A stretch of 64,000 nucleotides of DNA from Ceratobasidium sp. AG-K. Its lineage: Eukaryota; Basidiomycota; Agaricomycetes; Cantharellales; Ceratobasidiaceae. The stretch covers positions 8,060,001-8,124,000 of the forward strand of contig JAWNGF010000001.1 of the NCBI GenBank assembly GCA_037039685.1. Reading direction: 5' to 3'. Made by a program: the position numbers and the translations under genes. The notes under the pieces were generated by a model. That model had not been told where the DNA came from. It worked only from the letters and a program-made list of their open reading frames with translations, and did not search any database. Positions 1 through 10,727 of the stretch are shown here, one piece after another (the first letter of the stretch is position 1; each line of letters begins with the position of its first letter).

Positions 1-2
1 AG

Positions 3-824
3 CGTCAGCGTGCGCAGGCCAAGAGCGTCGTCGCCAAGCGCGAGATGATGTACAACCACGACGAGGTGACGGGCGCGATCGTCGACCACGAGTCGGGCCG
101 GTCGAGTATTGTACCCCGGACGGTGCACCCCCGCCAGGACAAGGGCAAGAACAAGGTCGTTCCGGGCGGGATGGCCCTGTCCCAGCCGCACTTGCTTCAG
201 CACACCCAGCTCCTCAGTCCGCCTTCGATAGACCCGGCCTGGCGCGATCCCCAACAATGGCGGGACAGCACCGACGACGACCGATCCGTCGCCTCGTCCG
301 ACCGTCGGCGGATGTCCATGGCCACCGTCAACACGGTCGACTCGGACCCCGGCCCCGTCCGCACAGGTCGTCAGCGCGGCTCGTCGATTGGGATCAACCG
401 CGCGACGTCCGTGTCCTCGCTCCGGGCTGCTGCCTCTGGCGGCGGATTCCCCCGCTCGGCCCGGTCTTCGGCATCATTCGAGCAGTTTACGCAAGAGTTT
501 CATTTACGTGCGAGCGTGGCCGACGATCCGAACCGCATGGGCTCGCTCAGTCCTGGACCGGGTGGACACAACCACACGCACTGGCCCGTCCCGCCCGAAC
601 TACCCCAGCTCGTACTCAACGGTCAAAATCGACGTATACCCGCCATGTCATCGTTCAGCAGCGCCATGTCGCCCGAATCATCCCTCAGGGGCTCGCTCAG
701 TCCGGCTAGTCCGTACGAACCGGGTCCATATAACCAGCTTCCGTCATTATTCCAAGAACCCCCTCGGGGTCACCAGACACTCCCTCCGTTTTCCGAACTC
801 GTCGCGCCGTTGGAGCACGCGTGA
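3..824 (+). CDS. C-terminal part of an unrecognised disordered protein (5' truncated by window edge)
   Basis: The reading frame is already open at the first complete codon (position 3) and runs to a TGA at 822-824, so the visible 273 codons are the end of a longer gene. An internal Met at 45 is not a convincing start because coding continues upstream. The first 15 residues are basic and Ala/Gln/Lys-rich, as in the end of a helix; the rest is low complexity, rich in Ser, Pro, Arg and Gly, with repeated Ser-Leu-Ser-Pro type motifs (several near residues 170-240) that resemble phosphorylation sites. No enzyme or binding motif is visible. It probably is the disordered regulatory tail of a cytosolic or membrane protein whose domains lie outside the window. 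Coding is supported by the long frame and codon composition; function cannot be assigned. Confidence 0.7.
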   Translation, partial: RQRAQAKSVVAKREMMYNHDEVTGAIVDHESGRSSIVPRTVHPRQDKGKNKVVPGGMALSQPHLLQHTQLLSPPSIDPAWRDPQQWRDSTDDDRSVASSDRRRMSMATVNTVDSDPGPVRTGRQRGSSIGINRATSVSSLRAAASGGGFPRSARSSASFEQFTQEFHLRASVADDPNRMGSLSPGPGGHNHTHWPVPPELPQLVLNGQNRRIPAMSSFSSAMSPESSLRGSLSPASPYEPGPYNQLPSLFQEPPRGHQTLPPFSELVAPLEHA

Positions 825-1165
825 TTTTTTTATTGTGGTTTAAGCTATTCTTTCGTTCTTTGGGCTGTTGCCTTGGATTGTTATACACACGCTCATTTGT
901 TTCGTACTCGGACCCCACGCTCGTTAGTTTGCTGTACTATCGCTACTCTATTCCCTGCCTACGCTGGACCTAGTTTATTCCTTTGTTCGTTTGATCGTTG
1001 TTTTATCGCATGCAATGAATTGTTTGGTGAAAGCAACGAGTGTGTCCATGGGTATAATAAAGAGTCCAAAAGAGTCCAAGAAGGATAAAAACTAAGCGAG
1101 CGACTAGACATCTATCTGATCTATCCCTTCGCAGCACAACCCACAGCCGATACACTGCAAGCACG
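825..1165. other. Intergenic region between convergent genes
   Basis: This is the shared 3' flank of the forward gene ending at 824 and the reverse gene ending at 1166. It is T-rich just after 824, as expected for a 3' UTR. Small ORFs here overlap each other in conflicting frames and are not supported. Confidence 0.5.
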
Positions 1166-1685
1166 CTATCGTCGGATCAGTAGGGAATAAGCGGGAAGAT
1201 TTCGAGACGTACCAAGCCCGCCGCAGCACGCACACAGATAACACGGGCAGCAAAGCGGATTCTCGAATGCTCCGCGGCAGCACCACGCGGAAAGCATGAT
1301 TGCCAATATGACGCACACCAGCAGACCCACGAAGATCACGATGAGGTAGACTGTCAAGCTGTTAGACTTTGACTATTTGGAAATTTGGGGACGTACGTTT
1401 GTTCTTGACAAATGGCGACTCTTGGCTGTTGCTCGTCGACTGGCGTTTCCAGAGCGCGTTGCCGACGTCGGCTGCGAATTCGTCGGTGCACCAGAACCAG
1501 AGTGCGAGCGAGAGAACTGCGACGAGGCCGAGCAGAATGGGGAAGAGCGTGCGCAACCGGTGGGCATGGCATTTCGATTTCGAGCAGCAGCTTGATTTCG
1601 AGCCTGAGCTCATCGGCGGGCACCCGACCGGCGACATGTGCGCCTGCGACATGGGCTGGTGGGTGATGGTATACGATTTCTCCAT
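1166..1685 (-). CDS. Small Cys-rich two-pass membrane protein, unknown function
   Basis: Two exons (1397-1685 and 1166-1350) joined across a 46-nt GT-AG intron give 157 residues. The N-terminal 40 residues carry Met/Pro/Ser and a Cys/Lys knot (SSCCSKSKC). A first hydrophobic segment lies at about residues 48-66. After the intron a second one begins at about residue 97 and is followed by a short loop with nine cysteines, many in CC or CxxC pairs. The splice junction restores a continuous hydrophobic helix, which supports the model. Paired membrane-proximal cysteines are typical of palmitoylated or metal-binding small membrane proteins, but no family is recognised. Orientation of the termini is not predictable from what is visible. 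The start is the first Met of the frame. Confidence 0.6.
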
Positions 1686-2110
1686 GACGATTGGGGGGTG
1701 TCGAGTCAGAGTGGGGGTCTGGGTTGTTTAAATGGGTGTGGGCGCACTGCTTTGAGCGACCTTCTCGTCACTCGATGTGTGCAGTCGACGGCGTTCCATA
1801 ATTCGGTGGTGAGATTTGAATGCGAGTGCCGTAAATAGGTGCGGGACAAGATACATTCGTACGGCACTTGGCGACGGATGTCGAGAGGGGTGTATGCGTG
1901 GTTAGAAAGGAGTAGGTAAGAGTCACGTTCGAGTCTGCTCTCCTCGAGGTAAATCGAGCTCGATTCGCCAAGGAGCAAGGGAAATTTGAGCTGCAGGCTG
2001 CAGGCTGAAAAGCGAGTAGGAGGCTGTGCCAAGACGTCTGACATAAGATTAACAAACAAGCGCCGCCGCCACTCGAGCCCTTCTTGCATTCCCAGCTCAC
2101 CGATTCGACA
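1686..2110. other. Intergenic region between divergent genes
   Basis: This 425-bp spacer separates the reverse-strand Cys-rich protein from the forward NDUFS6 gene and must hold both promoters. No clear TATA box or repeat was seen. Overlapping short ORFs on both strands have no recognisable content. Confidence 0.45.
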
Positions 2111-2709
2111 ATGCTAGCCCGCCTCGCGCGCACACGCTTCGTCGGCGCCAAGCGACTGTACTCTACGGAGATCTCCAAGAAGCCTTCAACGTCTGTTCCC
2201 CAAGCCCCGAATCGGGAATCGACATGGTCAACGTCGCAGCGTCCTCGTCCGAGTGCCGAATCCAATGCTCGATTTGAGCAGACGGACTTGTCGTTCCAAC
2301 CGAGTCCGTTGAGCGCGCAAGAGCTACTTGCGCAGGAGCCTATTAGGGTCGTCGAGGGCAGGCGGGCGGTGTGCGATGGTGGTGAGTGAATTGTGATTGA
2401 ATGAGAGCCGTGTGTAATTAGATACTGCAGGAGGAGGACCTCTTGGACATCCCAAGATCTTTATCAATCTTGTACGTTTTATTTGATCCGTGGAGAGCTG
2501 TGTACTCATTGATGTACAGGACAAGCCTGGTCCACGACCATGCGGGTATGTAAACCATTGCTCCTTCTGGGCCAATTACGCTTACCACGTCTGGACGATG
2601 GTGGAACAGTTATTGGCAAGTAACTCCGGTCTTACTAGATACGCAAACTAACACCGCTTGTAGTGGGATCCTCTTCGAACAAGCACCTCACCACGGCCAC
2701 GATCACTAG
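2111..2709 (+). CDS. NADH:ubiquinone oxidoreductase 13 kDa subunit (NDUFS6-type, mitochondrial complex I)
   Basis: Five exons (2111-2381, 2431-2471, 2520-2545, 2610-2615, 2664-2709) total 390 nt and encode 129 residues. The N terminus is Arg-rich and amphipathic, a typical mitochondrial presequence. The C-terminal zf-CHCC domain shows the expected order: Cys-Asp-Gly-Gly, then Pro-Leu-Gly-His-Pro, Ile-Asn-Leu-Asp-Lys-Pro and Cys-Gly-Tyr-Cys-Gly, giving the Cys/His/Cys/Cys zinc ligands of complex I subunit NDUFS6. The family residues Tyr-Cys are encoded by a 6-nt exon, and the following intron starts with GC (GCAAGT), not GT. The protein ends soon after the zinc site in a His-rich tail. In the family the subunit sits at the N/Q-module interface and binds zinc late in complex I assembly. 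Neighbouring genes are unrelated. Confidence 0.88.
2610..2615 (+). other. 6-nt microexon of the NDUFS6 gene, followed by a GC-AG intron (2616-2663)
   Basis: The bases TTATTG are flanked by an upstream acceptor AG (2608-2609) and a downstream GCAAGT. Including them turns the split codons into Gly-Tyr-Cys-Gly, the invariant zinc-binding motif of the family, and keeps the frame. Skipping them would delete Tyr-Cys and lose one zinc ligand; no other donor/acceptor pair in the interval restores the motif. Confidence 0.75.
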
Positions 2710-2802
2710 ATCCATGTAGATTACTCCTTACCAAAATAACGCTGCCATTCGCTTCAGTGTCTAATTAGGTATATTGCAAGGACGACAGCACGAAAGCACA
2801 CA

Positions 2803-3870
2803 TCAATAGAAAAAATTCAATGTTCCGTAGACGACATTTGCGAAAAAGCCGGCGACCAGTGCCATTTGCATGCGACGACTGGGTTTTGTTAGTAACGGGT
2901 CATGCGCTATGAGTACACTTACGAGAATACGACTGATCTGGGTGCCTCAATGTGTGCAACATTGTCGGAAAAGAATGCGGCAGGAGGAAGTTCGCGTAGA
3001 AAGAACATGGGTATGAGTGGAAAGAAGAATCCAACTATTATGCCGTGCAAATATGGGGGGTACATGGGTTCTGTCACAAGGGGATTAGACTGTTGCCAGG
3101 ATTTGGGGTAGTGCGACACACCACCGTCGGTTGGTTCAGTCCCAGGTAGCCCAGAGTCCATGTTATCCACCCATTGTTCTTCCAGCGCTCTCGCGTGCTC
3201 GTCGTCTAAGTTCGCGTCGTAAATGCTTGCAGATCGACCTTGCTCGCGCACGTACCTTGCTCTAGCACCTCGGGTCGCTGTGCATGAAACTGTCTCCTCA
3301 TCGAGTCGATATCTTCTGCACTGAATCCAGCAGCCGCCAGCCGATCAAAACCCGTCGGGGGCGCAATCTGCTCCTGTTGTCTCTCTTCGCCCTCGACCTC
3401 GTCAGTCGACCCTTCTGGACCAATGGAACAATGTATCCAAGTGTCCGTGTCAGCATCAGAAGATATCGTATGATCATGTCTGGATGATAGGGAGGCCCGC
3501 GGGGATGTCGTAGGCTGGTTAGCAGCAGCTTTGCGCGCATGTTCTTCCAACGACTCGAGCCAGGGCACAAGTCGGGTTCCGTCAGTAAGTATTCGGCCTG
3601 CATGAACAAGTCGAAGTCGTCTCCGCTCAAGACCGGGTCTCAGCGACCGGATCTACCAACCAAAGGTCACGAAACGCTTCTACCGAACGACTCGCATTTG
3701 CTCACCAGGACTTTGATCTCCCGAATTGTGTCCTGCGGCGAGACACCCAACAGCAGGTCTGGTTCGCTCTCTGTAAACCTAATAGTGACGGCTCTCCGGT
3801 GCTGCCGCGGTTCGTCCGCGTCATCGTCGTGGGTCGCGCGTTGTTTGCCCTTGGCTTTGTCGCTCAGCAT
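2803..3870 (-). CDS. DSC E3 ubiquitin ligase complex subunit 3-like protein (ubiquitin-like and DUF2407 domains)
   Basis: Four exons (3706-3870, 3256-3652, 2923-3205, 2803-2878) encode 306 residues. After a basic start comes a ubiquitin-like fold: a beta strand with Arg-Phe-Thr-Glu, a helix with Arg-Glu-Ile-Lys, then Ser-Leu-Arg-Pro and Arg-Leu-Arg-Leu-Val-His-Ala-Gly-Arg-Ile-Leu. A disordered Ser/Asp/Glu stretch follows, then the DUF2407_C part with the Gly-Phe-Asp-Arg-Leu and Gly-Phe-Ser motifs, a Leu-Glu-Glu-Gln-Trp segment and two hydrophobic C-terminal helices. This domain order is that of Dsc3, a subunit of the membrane-embedded DSC ubiquitin ligase that in fungi acts in SREBP processing and Golgi/endosomal protein quality control. 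The intron at 3206-3255 overlaps a duplicated GAGCAAG, so the boundary needs care (see rejected items). The start is the Met at 3870; an in-frame extension upstream is less conserved in character. Confidence 0.85.
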
Positions 3871-4085
3871 CGTCCGGCTCGACCATGATTTGGCACGTGA
3901 TCGGTGGTGGTCCAAGTAAGCGCCGGGTTGGACGTTTTCATAACCATACTTGCCGGTTCCTGGTATATAACTACAGGGGTTAGTTGTTGGGAGAAAAATA
4001 AAGGGACATTCAAGTATGAAACTTGTGAAATTAGAATAGTGCGCATATATAAACAAAATTTGGCCTTGGGTTACAGGACAATAAT

Positions 4086-6096
4086 CTAAAACATGGGTCT
4101 AATTGGAGGCAGCATAGTCGCCCAGTCGTGATGGCTGTTTGCCCCGTTCAAGTTGTCCCATATTCGCTCCAGTCCATCTGCCAAGTTGCTAGCATAGACG
4201 CCCATTCCACACCCAAGGATCCGAGCCTTGAGAAACAGGCGTTGTCCTGTTGAAGTTGCAAATGTTCCTGCCTAAAAATAATGGTTCAACAATGACCCAA
4301 AACGATTGGGCCGTGCTCACTAGAAAGTAAGGTACGCATAATACACAGTCTGGGTTGCGTCCCGCTTTGAGGGTCGTCGCTACTTGGATGATCTCTTTCA
4401 CCGACTGTCTTACTACCTGGTTGGTCGGACTAGCTCTGTGAATTGCCTATCGCGTGGTGAATATACCCCCGGCCCATAGACGAGGAACCTACTTGATAAA
4501 GGTAAAGGATCACAAAGTGTCTCCAAACTTCCTGCGCGCCCACCCGTTGCATTTTCATGACTGAATTGGAGACTGAACTCGGCCAGACCTTCCAGTTTCG
4601 CAACGCAGCTTCGATTCTAACCGCTTGCGCAGTACGCTCAGCTGGGGAGTGTTGGGAGTGGCGTAAATTGATGATCTGTATCGTCAACATGAGTAGTGCA
4701 TTTGGCATTCCAGCTATCCATTCAAGTCCAACGTCTGTGCGACTCGGTCTATCCTGGTTCCTCTGCAAGAGCATCTCGACATCATAGTCATAGACTAGTC
4801 TCGTAGGGTGGCACATTGCAATAGAGCTAACAACGTCATACCAGATAATAACCTGAAGATCAACAGTTTGATGACCTTGCAGCTTGTGAAAACGAATAGG
4901 AGTTGTACCAAGAACGGATTTGATCAGGGACACTGCTTTTTCGATGCAGATTTGATAGCCTGAAAAATCCCCTAAGCAGTACTAAATAAACAGTGAGTGA
5001 AATGCCCCTGCCTCGCCACTTACTATACCTGGTAGTTTATCAGCTCGTTAATTCCCGCGAGCTTGACCGCGATGGGTGTATCATGACGAGCCAGCTCGAC
5101 TAGCAGGGCGGAGCCAGCAGCGTCGCCGAGAACTTTTGCACGTCTTTGGAGGATAAGCGAGAGTGGTGGTGGGCACACGAAAGAATAACAAAGGTTTGCC
5201 GTAGTCAACACTGCCAGCCTGACGGATTCTGAACCACAAACCCGCGCACGGATGAGCGAAGCAGAGTCGGTGATTATGATTGGATCATAGCAAAATCGAA
5301 CGATAAACTCGAGGTCTTTGTTGAAATAAAATGAGTTCCAGAAACCCGAGGGGTGCGGGGTATAAAAAAAAGAGTACTGACATGATTCCAGGGCACTTGG
5401 GGAGCAAACCTGGTCGCAGCTGAGAATCGCAGTACGTATCGAGTGCTTCGCTGACGGAAACCAGGCCGCCGTTTTGAATGTCTCCTCTTCGTCCTGATCC
5501 AATGCGTATCCTACCCACGTTTGTTCGGATTCTTTGGTGTTCCTAGGGATACTTGAGTTGGACTGCCGAGTTTGAAACGCACTGTTGACGACGCTAGCTA
5601 AAGGTTGGTTTAAAGCGTTTTGAAGCTCGGAGGGGTGTTCTTCAACGCTAGGGAGTGAGCTCGTGCCAGAATCCACCCGAACGCATATTTCGGAAGCATT
5701 GAAGCTTCCTAAAAGTGCTTTTTCAGTGGACCTATCGTGCGAGTCGCGCCGAGCCAGGTCGTCGATGCCCAAATGATGTATTGTTTCATCCTTGTCCAAC
5801 GCACATCCAAAGTGGCAACTAGTATGTGGAGAGGATAGTTGGGATCCACCGACGAGAGTAGATAGTCGAGCCAGAGGTTTATCAGGTTCGAATTCCCCGG
5901 GAGATGAGGTTGCCAAAGGCCAGATACAGATCTCGTTGCCTCGATCGCATCGGCCGCAAGTGGGAGCTACCTCATCACACTTTTTTCGTCTGAAGAAGTC
6001 AGATTAAAGTTGTAAAAAGAAACAAGTCCGGTCCTACTTTTGGCGACAGGTAAGGCACCCTTTTTTGGATCGTTGCCGAGCTTGCTTAATGGTCAT
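4086..6096 (-). CDS. Zn2Cys6 fungal transcription factor, array copy 1
   Basis: Six exons (6038-6096, 5382-5989, 5029-5315, 4493-4981, 4321-4446, 4086-4271) encode 584 residues. The first intron falls inside the zinc cluster at Lys20; after splicing the cluster is Cys14-x2-Cys17-x6-Cys24-x6-Cys31-x2-Cys34-x6-Cys41, the canonical GAL4-type spacing. Around residues 170-190 is an acidic Asp-Glu-Glu-Glu motif followed by Phe-Lys-Thr and Trp. The C-terminal half is helical and hydrophobic, with Glu-Val-Trp-Arg-His-Phe-Val-Ile near exon 4's end, Asn-Pro-Asp-Cys in exon 5 and His-His-Asp-Trp-Ala near the C terminus, resembling the fungal_trans_2-like middle homology region. It is the last gene of a head-to-tail array; its start is only 80 bp after copy 2's stop. 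It presumably binds CGG-containing sites in the nucleus; targets cannot be inferred. Confidence 0.88.
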
Positions 6097-6176
6097 GGCG
6101 GTTGGAGACGCGAGGATACATGTCACATGACATGAATGTATTCAGGTAAATCAGGCGCATACAGGGAAGCTTGACT

Positions 6177-8229
6177 TTAGAAAATGACGGTGAGTGGAGG
6201 CGACCCACTTGGCCAATCGTAGTGAGTTTCGGTATTCGATGCTTTCCATATGTTCTCCAGGGCTACTGTTAGCATATTAGAGTACGAATCGATGCTGCAT
6301 TTGAGTATCCGCGTCTTTATGAAGTGTCGGTGAAGGGTCGAAACTGCAAACGTCCCAGCCTAGGACGTCTGGTTATATTATGACAGTAGCTTGATGTTGG
6401 AACATTCACTTACCATGAAATATGGTCCATACAGCAGGCAGTCCGGATTGTGTCCTGGTCGGAGAGCTGATGCGAGTTGAACAATCTGTTTTACTGACTG
6501 TTGCACAATTCCATTATCTGGGCTGGCCTTGTGAATTACCTAACTTGCCATCAGTAGGGCAATAACCTGAACACCCAGCACAAGAGCTTACTTGATACAG
6601 CACTAGAATCACGAAATGTCGCCAGATCTCCTGTGCGCTCATTCTTTGGACCCTCATCATCGAGTTTGTGGTTCGACTCGGCCAAACCTTCCAGTTACGA
6701 AGTGCCACTTCAATCTTGGTCGCCTGCGAGATACGTTCGGCTTGAGAATACTGAGAATGGGAGAGATCGATAATTTGTATCGTCAACATTAGTAGAGCGT
6801 TTGGTAGGCCAGCTATCCATTCCGGGCCCGGTTCCACACCGGTTGCTGCTGCCGTACTTGGTCCTGCCTGATTACTGCGCAACAATTCATCGGGGTTGCA
6901 GTCATAGACTAGCCTGGTTGGGCGACCGAGAACTAGGGAGCTAAAGACGTCACACCAGACAAATATCTGGACTTCAATTGTTGCTGGTCCATGCAATTCG
7001 TGGAACTTCAAAGGGGCTGAACCAATTAACGCTTTCATAGCAGGTATAGCTTGATCGACGCATTTTATATATTCTGCATAATCACCTGAGTAGTACTACA
7101 GCTCTTAGTACAAACTTGATTGTCGGCTACTCGACTTACTTGATAGGTCATTATTCCAGCCATGGCCATTAACTGTTCGCTCGGAGGTGCTCCAAACATT
7201 TCAGCTTGGAGAGCAGCACTCGCGGTGGTAATAAGTTCCTCGGCTCGCTTCCTGAAAGCATCCGGCGGCTTTGAATGGTCGATGAACGACTGAAAGAGGT
7301 TGGCCAAACTCATGATACCCAACCTAACGGACGCCGAGCCACCCATGCGTGTACAGATGTTTGAAGCGAATTCGGGAACTTTAGTGGGTTCATAGCTATA
7401 CCGCACAAAGAACATGATGTCTGTGGTATTTATGAGTTCACAGAGTCAGTGAAACCGGCTATAAAGCATACCCACACGAATTCAGTGCATTCGATAAACT
7501 TGTGCTGTCGCTATCAAAGAATATGGTACGGATCATGTAGTTGGTCGCTGGCACCCATTCAGTTGTTTTGAACGCTGATTCTTCGTCTTCGTCCAATTCA
7601 GGTCCCAGCGGCGCAAGTCCACCGGTAGTCGTATACGCGGGCGAACTACCAATGAAACACCGATCCCACGGTTCGATAAGGCTTTTCATTGACTGATTAA
7701 CAGCGTAGCTTTGGAGTGGCCGTTGTTGAAAGGAATCTCGGGTCTGTTCCAAAGAACTATAAAGCTGACTATGGTAAGAATCAATGTATGCGGTGGGAAC
7801 GACCCTAAGGCTGTCGTTTCCTGCTGTAGAAGTATCCATATTATGCTTCTCCGAGGTCCACCGATTAGTATGTCTGCGTTGCATCGATGAACTGCTCAGA
7901 GAACTTACAAGTGGGGCGCCGTCCTTTGACAAAGGCAAGGAGTATAAATTCCGAATTTTGGATAAAGCTGGTTCTGACAATGATTGAGCTTGAAGTGGGT
8001 AGTGACTTCGTGGCGCCAGGGCACCGGGTTGCTTGGGTATAAACCGTGCTAAAGGCCAAACACATTGGTCGCCAGTCTGGTCGCATCGAGTGCAAGTTGG
8101 CTTTGCTTCATCACACTTCTTCCGCCTAACAACGTAAGTTACCAAATATCGGAGGGATAAGTGTCCTCACTTTTGACGACAAGTCAGGCAACCTTTCCTC
8201 GATCGCTGTTGAATAGGCTCTGAAGCCAT
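6177..8229 (-). CDS. Zn2Cys6 fungal transcription factor, array copy 2
   Basis: Six exons (8171-8229, 7476-8125, 7140-7420, 6592-7095, 6414-6539, 6177-6359) give 600 residues. The zinc cluster (Cys14, 17, 24, 31, 34, 41) is again interrupted by a phase-2 intron at Lys20. Exons 1 and 5 have exactly the same length as in copy 1 (59 and 126 nt). The middle region carries Leu-Asp-Glu-Asp-Glu-Glu followed by Phe-Lys-Thr and Trp-Val-Pro; exon 4 ends with the Gln-Glu-Ile-Trp-Arg-His-Phe motif. Exon 2 is the longest of the array because of a Ser/Thr/Gln-rich linker. The last exon is the most diverged: the His-Asp-Trp-Ala motif is His-Tyr-Asp-Trp-Pro here. Like its neighbours it is probably a nuclear DNA-binding regulator. 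Confidence 0.88.
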
Positions 8230-8496
8230 CGTTGGTCAGCGTCGAATTCCGGTCGATCACGTGACTTAAATACATTCTGAGCCTAAGTTTATCAAATTTA
8301 TGTAACATAACTTATCTGGACCAAGACTTGGACATGAGCTGCACGACGTTGGCAGCTGAAATCGGGGTGATGTTGACATCAATCATATATAGTGGCACAA
8401 TCGGGGGTTATGAATTAGTTCGCTGTATGTATTAAGGATGTGGTACATATTATGAAACCAACCAACAGCCTGGACGCAAGACATGTATGGCGAGTC

Positions 8497-10543
8497 TCAG
8501 AACATAAATGTGATCGGGGACGATTTGTTCGTCCAGTCGTAAGTGTCATTGAACTTTTTAGAGCTCCATATTTCGTCCAGACCATCCGCGAGCCTCCGTG
8601 TATAGTCCTCTGTGCTACCGTGAAGGACGAGTGATCTGAGAAAGTATCGATCTTGAGCTGAAACAGCAAATGTTCCGGCCTATTGCGGCTAGCTAAGCAG
8701 TATTAAAATTAAAAGACGGGAGGGTTATCCCTTACCATAAAGAATGCCATGCACAGCAAACTGGCTGGGTTATGCCCCAGCTGGAGCGTCGACCCAAGCC
8801 GGACTATCTGCTTGACGGATTGCTGCACTACTGGGTTGGCTGAAGTCGCCCTGTGAATGGCCTAGATTGTGGTCGACACATGGTTTCGGGGGGAAATGAG
8901 CTTACTGAGGCTCACCTGGTAAAGGAATAGAATTACAAAGTGTCTCCAAATCTCCTGCGCGCTCATCCGCTGCACCTTGATCTTCGAGTTCGTAATTGGG
9001 TCTGGCCAAACCTGCCAGTTTCTCAAGGAAGCTTCTATCTTGGCCGCCAGAGCGATGCGTTCGTTCGGAGTATAATGCGAATGACGCAGGTTAATGATTT
9101 GTAGCATTAGCATAAGCAAGGCGTCAGGTAGACCAGCCAGCCATTCCATCCCAGTGTCTAGTCTATCGTCTCTGCAAGTTGGCCCTTTTTGATTCTGGCT
9201 TAGTAGCTCATCGGCGTTACATTCGTATGATAATCTCGTGGGGCGGGAAAGTGCGACGGAGCTAAAGATGTCACACCAAATGAATATCCTAATATTTATC
9301 GTTTCTGGTCCTTGTAGCTTGTGAAACGGGAGAGGCATCTCATGAACGAGCTGCTCGACAAGAGACTTTGCTTGATCGATGTATTTTAGATATTCGGAAA
9401 AGTTCCCTGAGATATACTTGTGCACGTTTCAGTTCGAGCTTTCCTGTCAGAATCTCAACTCACATGATGACCAATTATCTCGTTAATCCCTGCTAATTTG
9501 GCAGCCGGGGAGATATCGTCCCGTTGCACCTCAGCCTTGAAGGCGACGCTTGCTGCACTAAAAAGCTCCTGGGCGCGATTCCGGAGGGTGGAAGAAGACG
9601 CCGAGGGATTGAGGATCGCATGGTAGAGGTTGGCTGAGCTCATTACTCCCAATCTCACACACTGCGATTCCCCGATATATGAATAAGCCGACCGAATATA
9701 CGCGGGAAGCTTGGTTGGATCATAGGTGTAACGGGCGAGGAAAACAATGTCTGCATCGTATAGACCTCGTTTCAGTATACAGGACAGCGTAATAGAGACT
9801 ATGCTCACAAGAGTCGAGAATACCCCGGATTTTCGCTTGATCCTTGTCAGCGAGTGCTATTCCAATGCAAAAGCTCTGTCTGGCTGCAGGGAGCCATTGT
9901 TCAGTTTTGAAAGCTTCCTCTTCGTCCTCGTCAAAGCCAAGATGTTGGAAACCAACCATATGGCCATTTGCATACGAAGTAACACTAGATACAGTCTCTG
10001 GAAGCTGGGTAAGTAAATGCCCTAAAGTCTCTGAAGGGGTACCCCTAGAGGGCTGCAAAGCGGTGGGCCTCGAGCTCGATTCGAGAAGTGGCTCCACAGT
10101 AGAATAGAGCTGAGCCACATCCAAGTCGAACGGATAATCAAATGCAAAAAGGTCCCCGTAGTTGTCCAGGTTCAGGTTAGTATTGTGAGCCAAGGCGTGC
10201 TGAGTTGGGTTGTGTTCCAGAAAATAACTAGCTGAGGATCCTTGGAAGGATGAGGAATGTGAATGGACAGGTGGTGCCCGTGATGGCCCGCTGGGTTTAG
10301 GGCGGACTTCAAGCGGATGGCAAGCATTGCTTCCTTTAGGACCGCGTCCGACTTGTGGCAAAGGCCATTCGCAACGACTACCCCCTTGGATACATCGACT
10401 ACAAACAGGCGTGGTTTCGTCGCATTTCTTTCGTCTATTATATAAGTCTAAAAGGGCTAAAGTGGGCGAAGAAATGGTCTTTACTTTTGTCGGCAAGTTA
10501 AGCAGCCCTTCCTCGATCGTTGACGGTTTGAACCCGAGATCAT
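8497..10543 (-). CDS. Zn2Cys6 fungal transcription factor, array copy 3
   Basis: Six exons (10485-10543, 9809-10434, 9464-9750, 8916-9416, 8736-8861, 8497-8679) encode 593 residues with the same phases as the other copies. The cluster is Cys14-x2-Cys-x6-Cys-x6-Cys-x2-Cys-x6-Cys and ends in Glu-Trp-Pro. The acidic signature Phe-Asp-Glu-Asp-Glu-Glu-Glu-Ala-Phe-Lys-Thr is complete, followed by Trp-Leu-Pro-Ala. A Ser/His/Pro-rich linker separates it from the DNA-binding domain. The helical region contains Met-Ser-Ala-Gln-Glu-Ile-Trp-Arg-His-Phe. In exon 5 the family motif Asn-Pro-Asp-Cys has become Asn-Pro-Ala-Ser, a loss of the Asp and first Cys seen in the other three copies. It lies 267 bp upstream of copy 2 and 184 bp downstream of copy 4. 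Confidence 0.88.
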
Positions 10544-10727
10544 CGTTGGATTGTGGTGAGATGAGGAACCACGTGACACAGCGCCGATCGCGATCGTTGG
10601 ACAAGGTGGCTTTATCGAGCTTGGGAATTACACTCCAGCATCTACTATATCAATGATTATAATACATCTCGATAGTGGTGTCCAGTATGACCATCCAAGT
10701 ACATAAGTCTAGTCTCCATAGTTTACG

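Noticed and set aside
3239..3255. A 17-nt GT…AG intron between two GAGCAAG copies in the DSC3-like gene
   Set aside because: Removing only these 17 bases also keeps the frame, but a 50-nt intron (3206-3255) ending TTAG does so too, gives the family-like Asp-Asp-Glu-His-Ala-Arg-Ala-Leu-Glu-Glu-Gln-Trp, and has a normal length.
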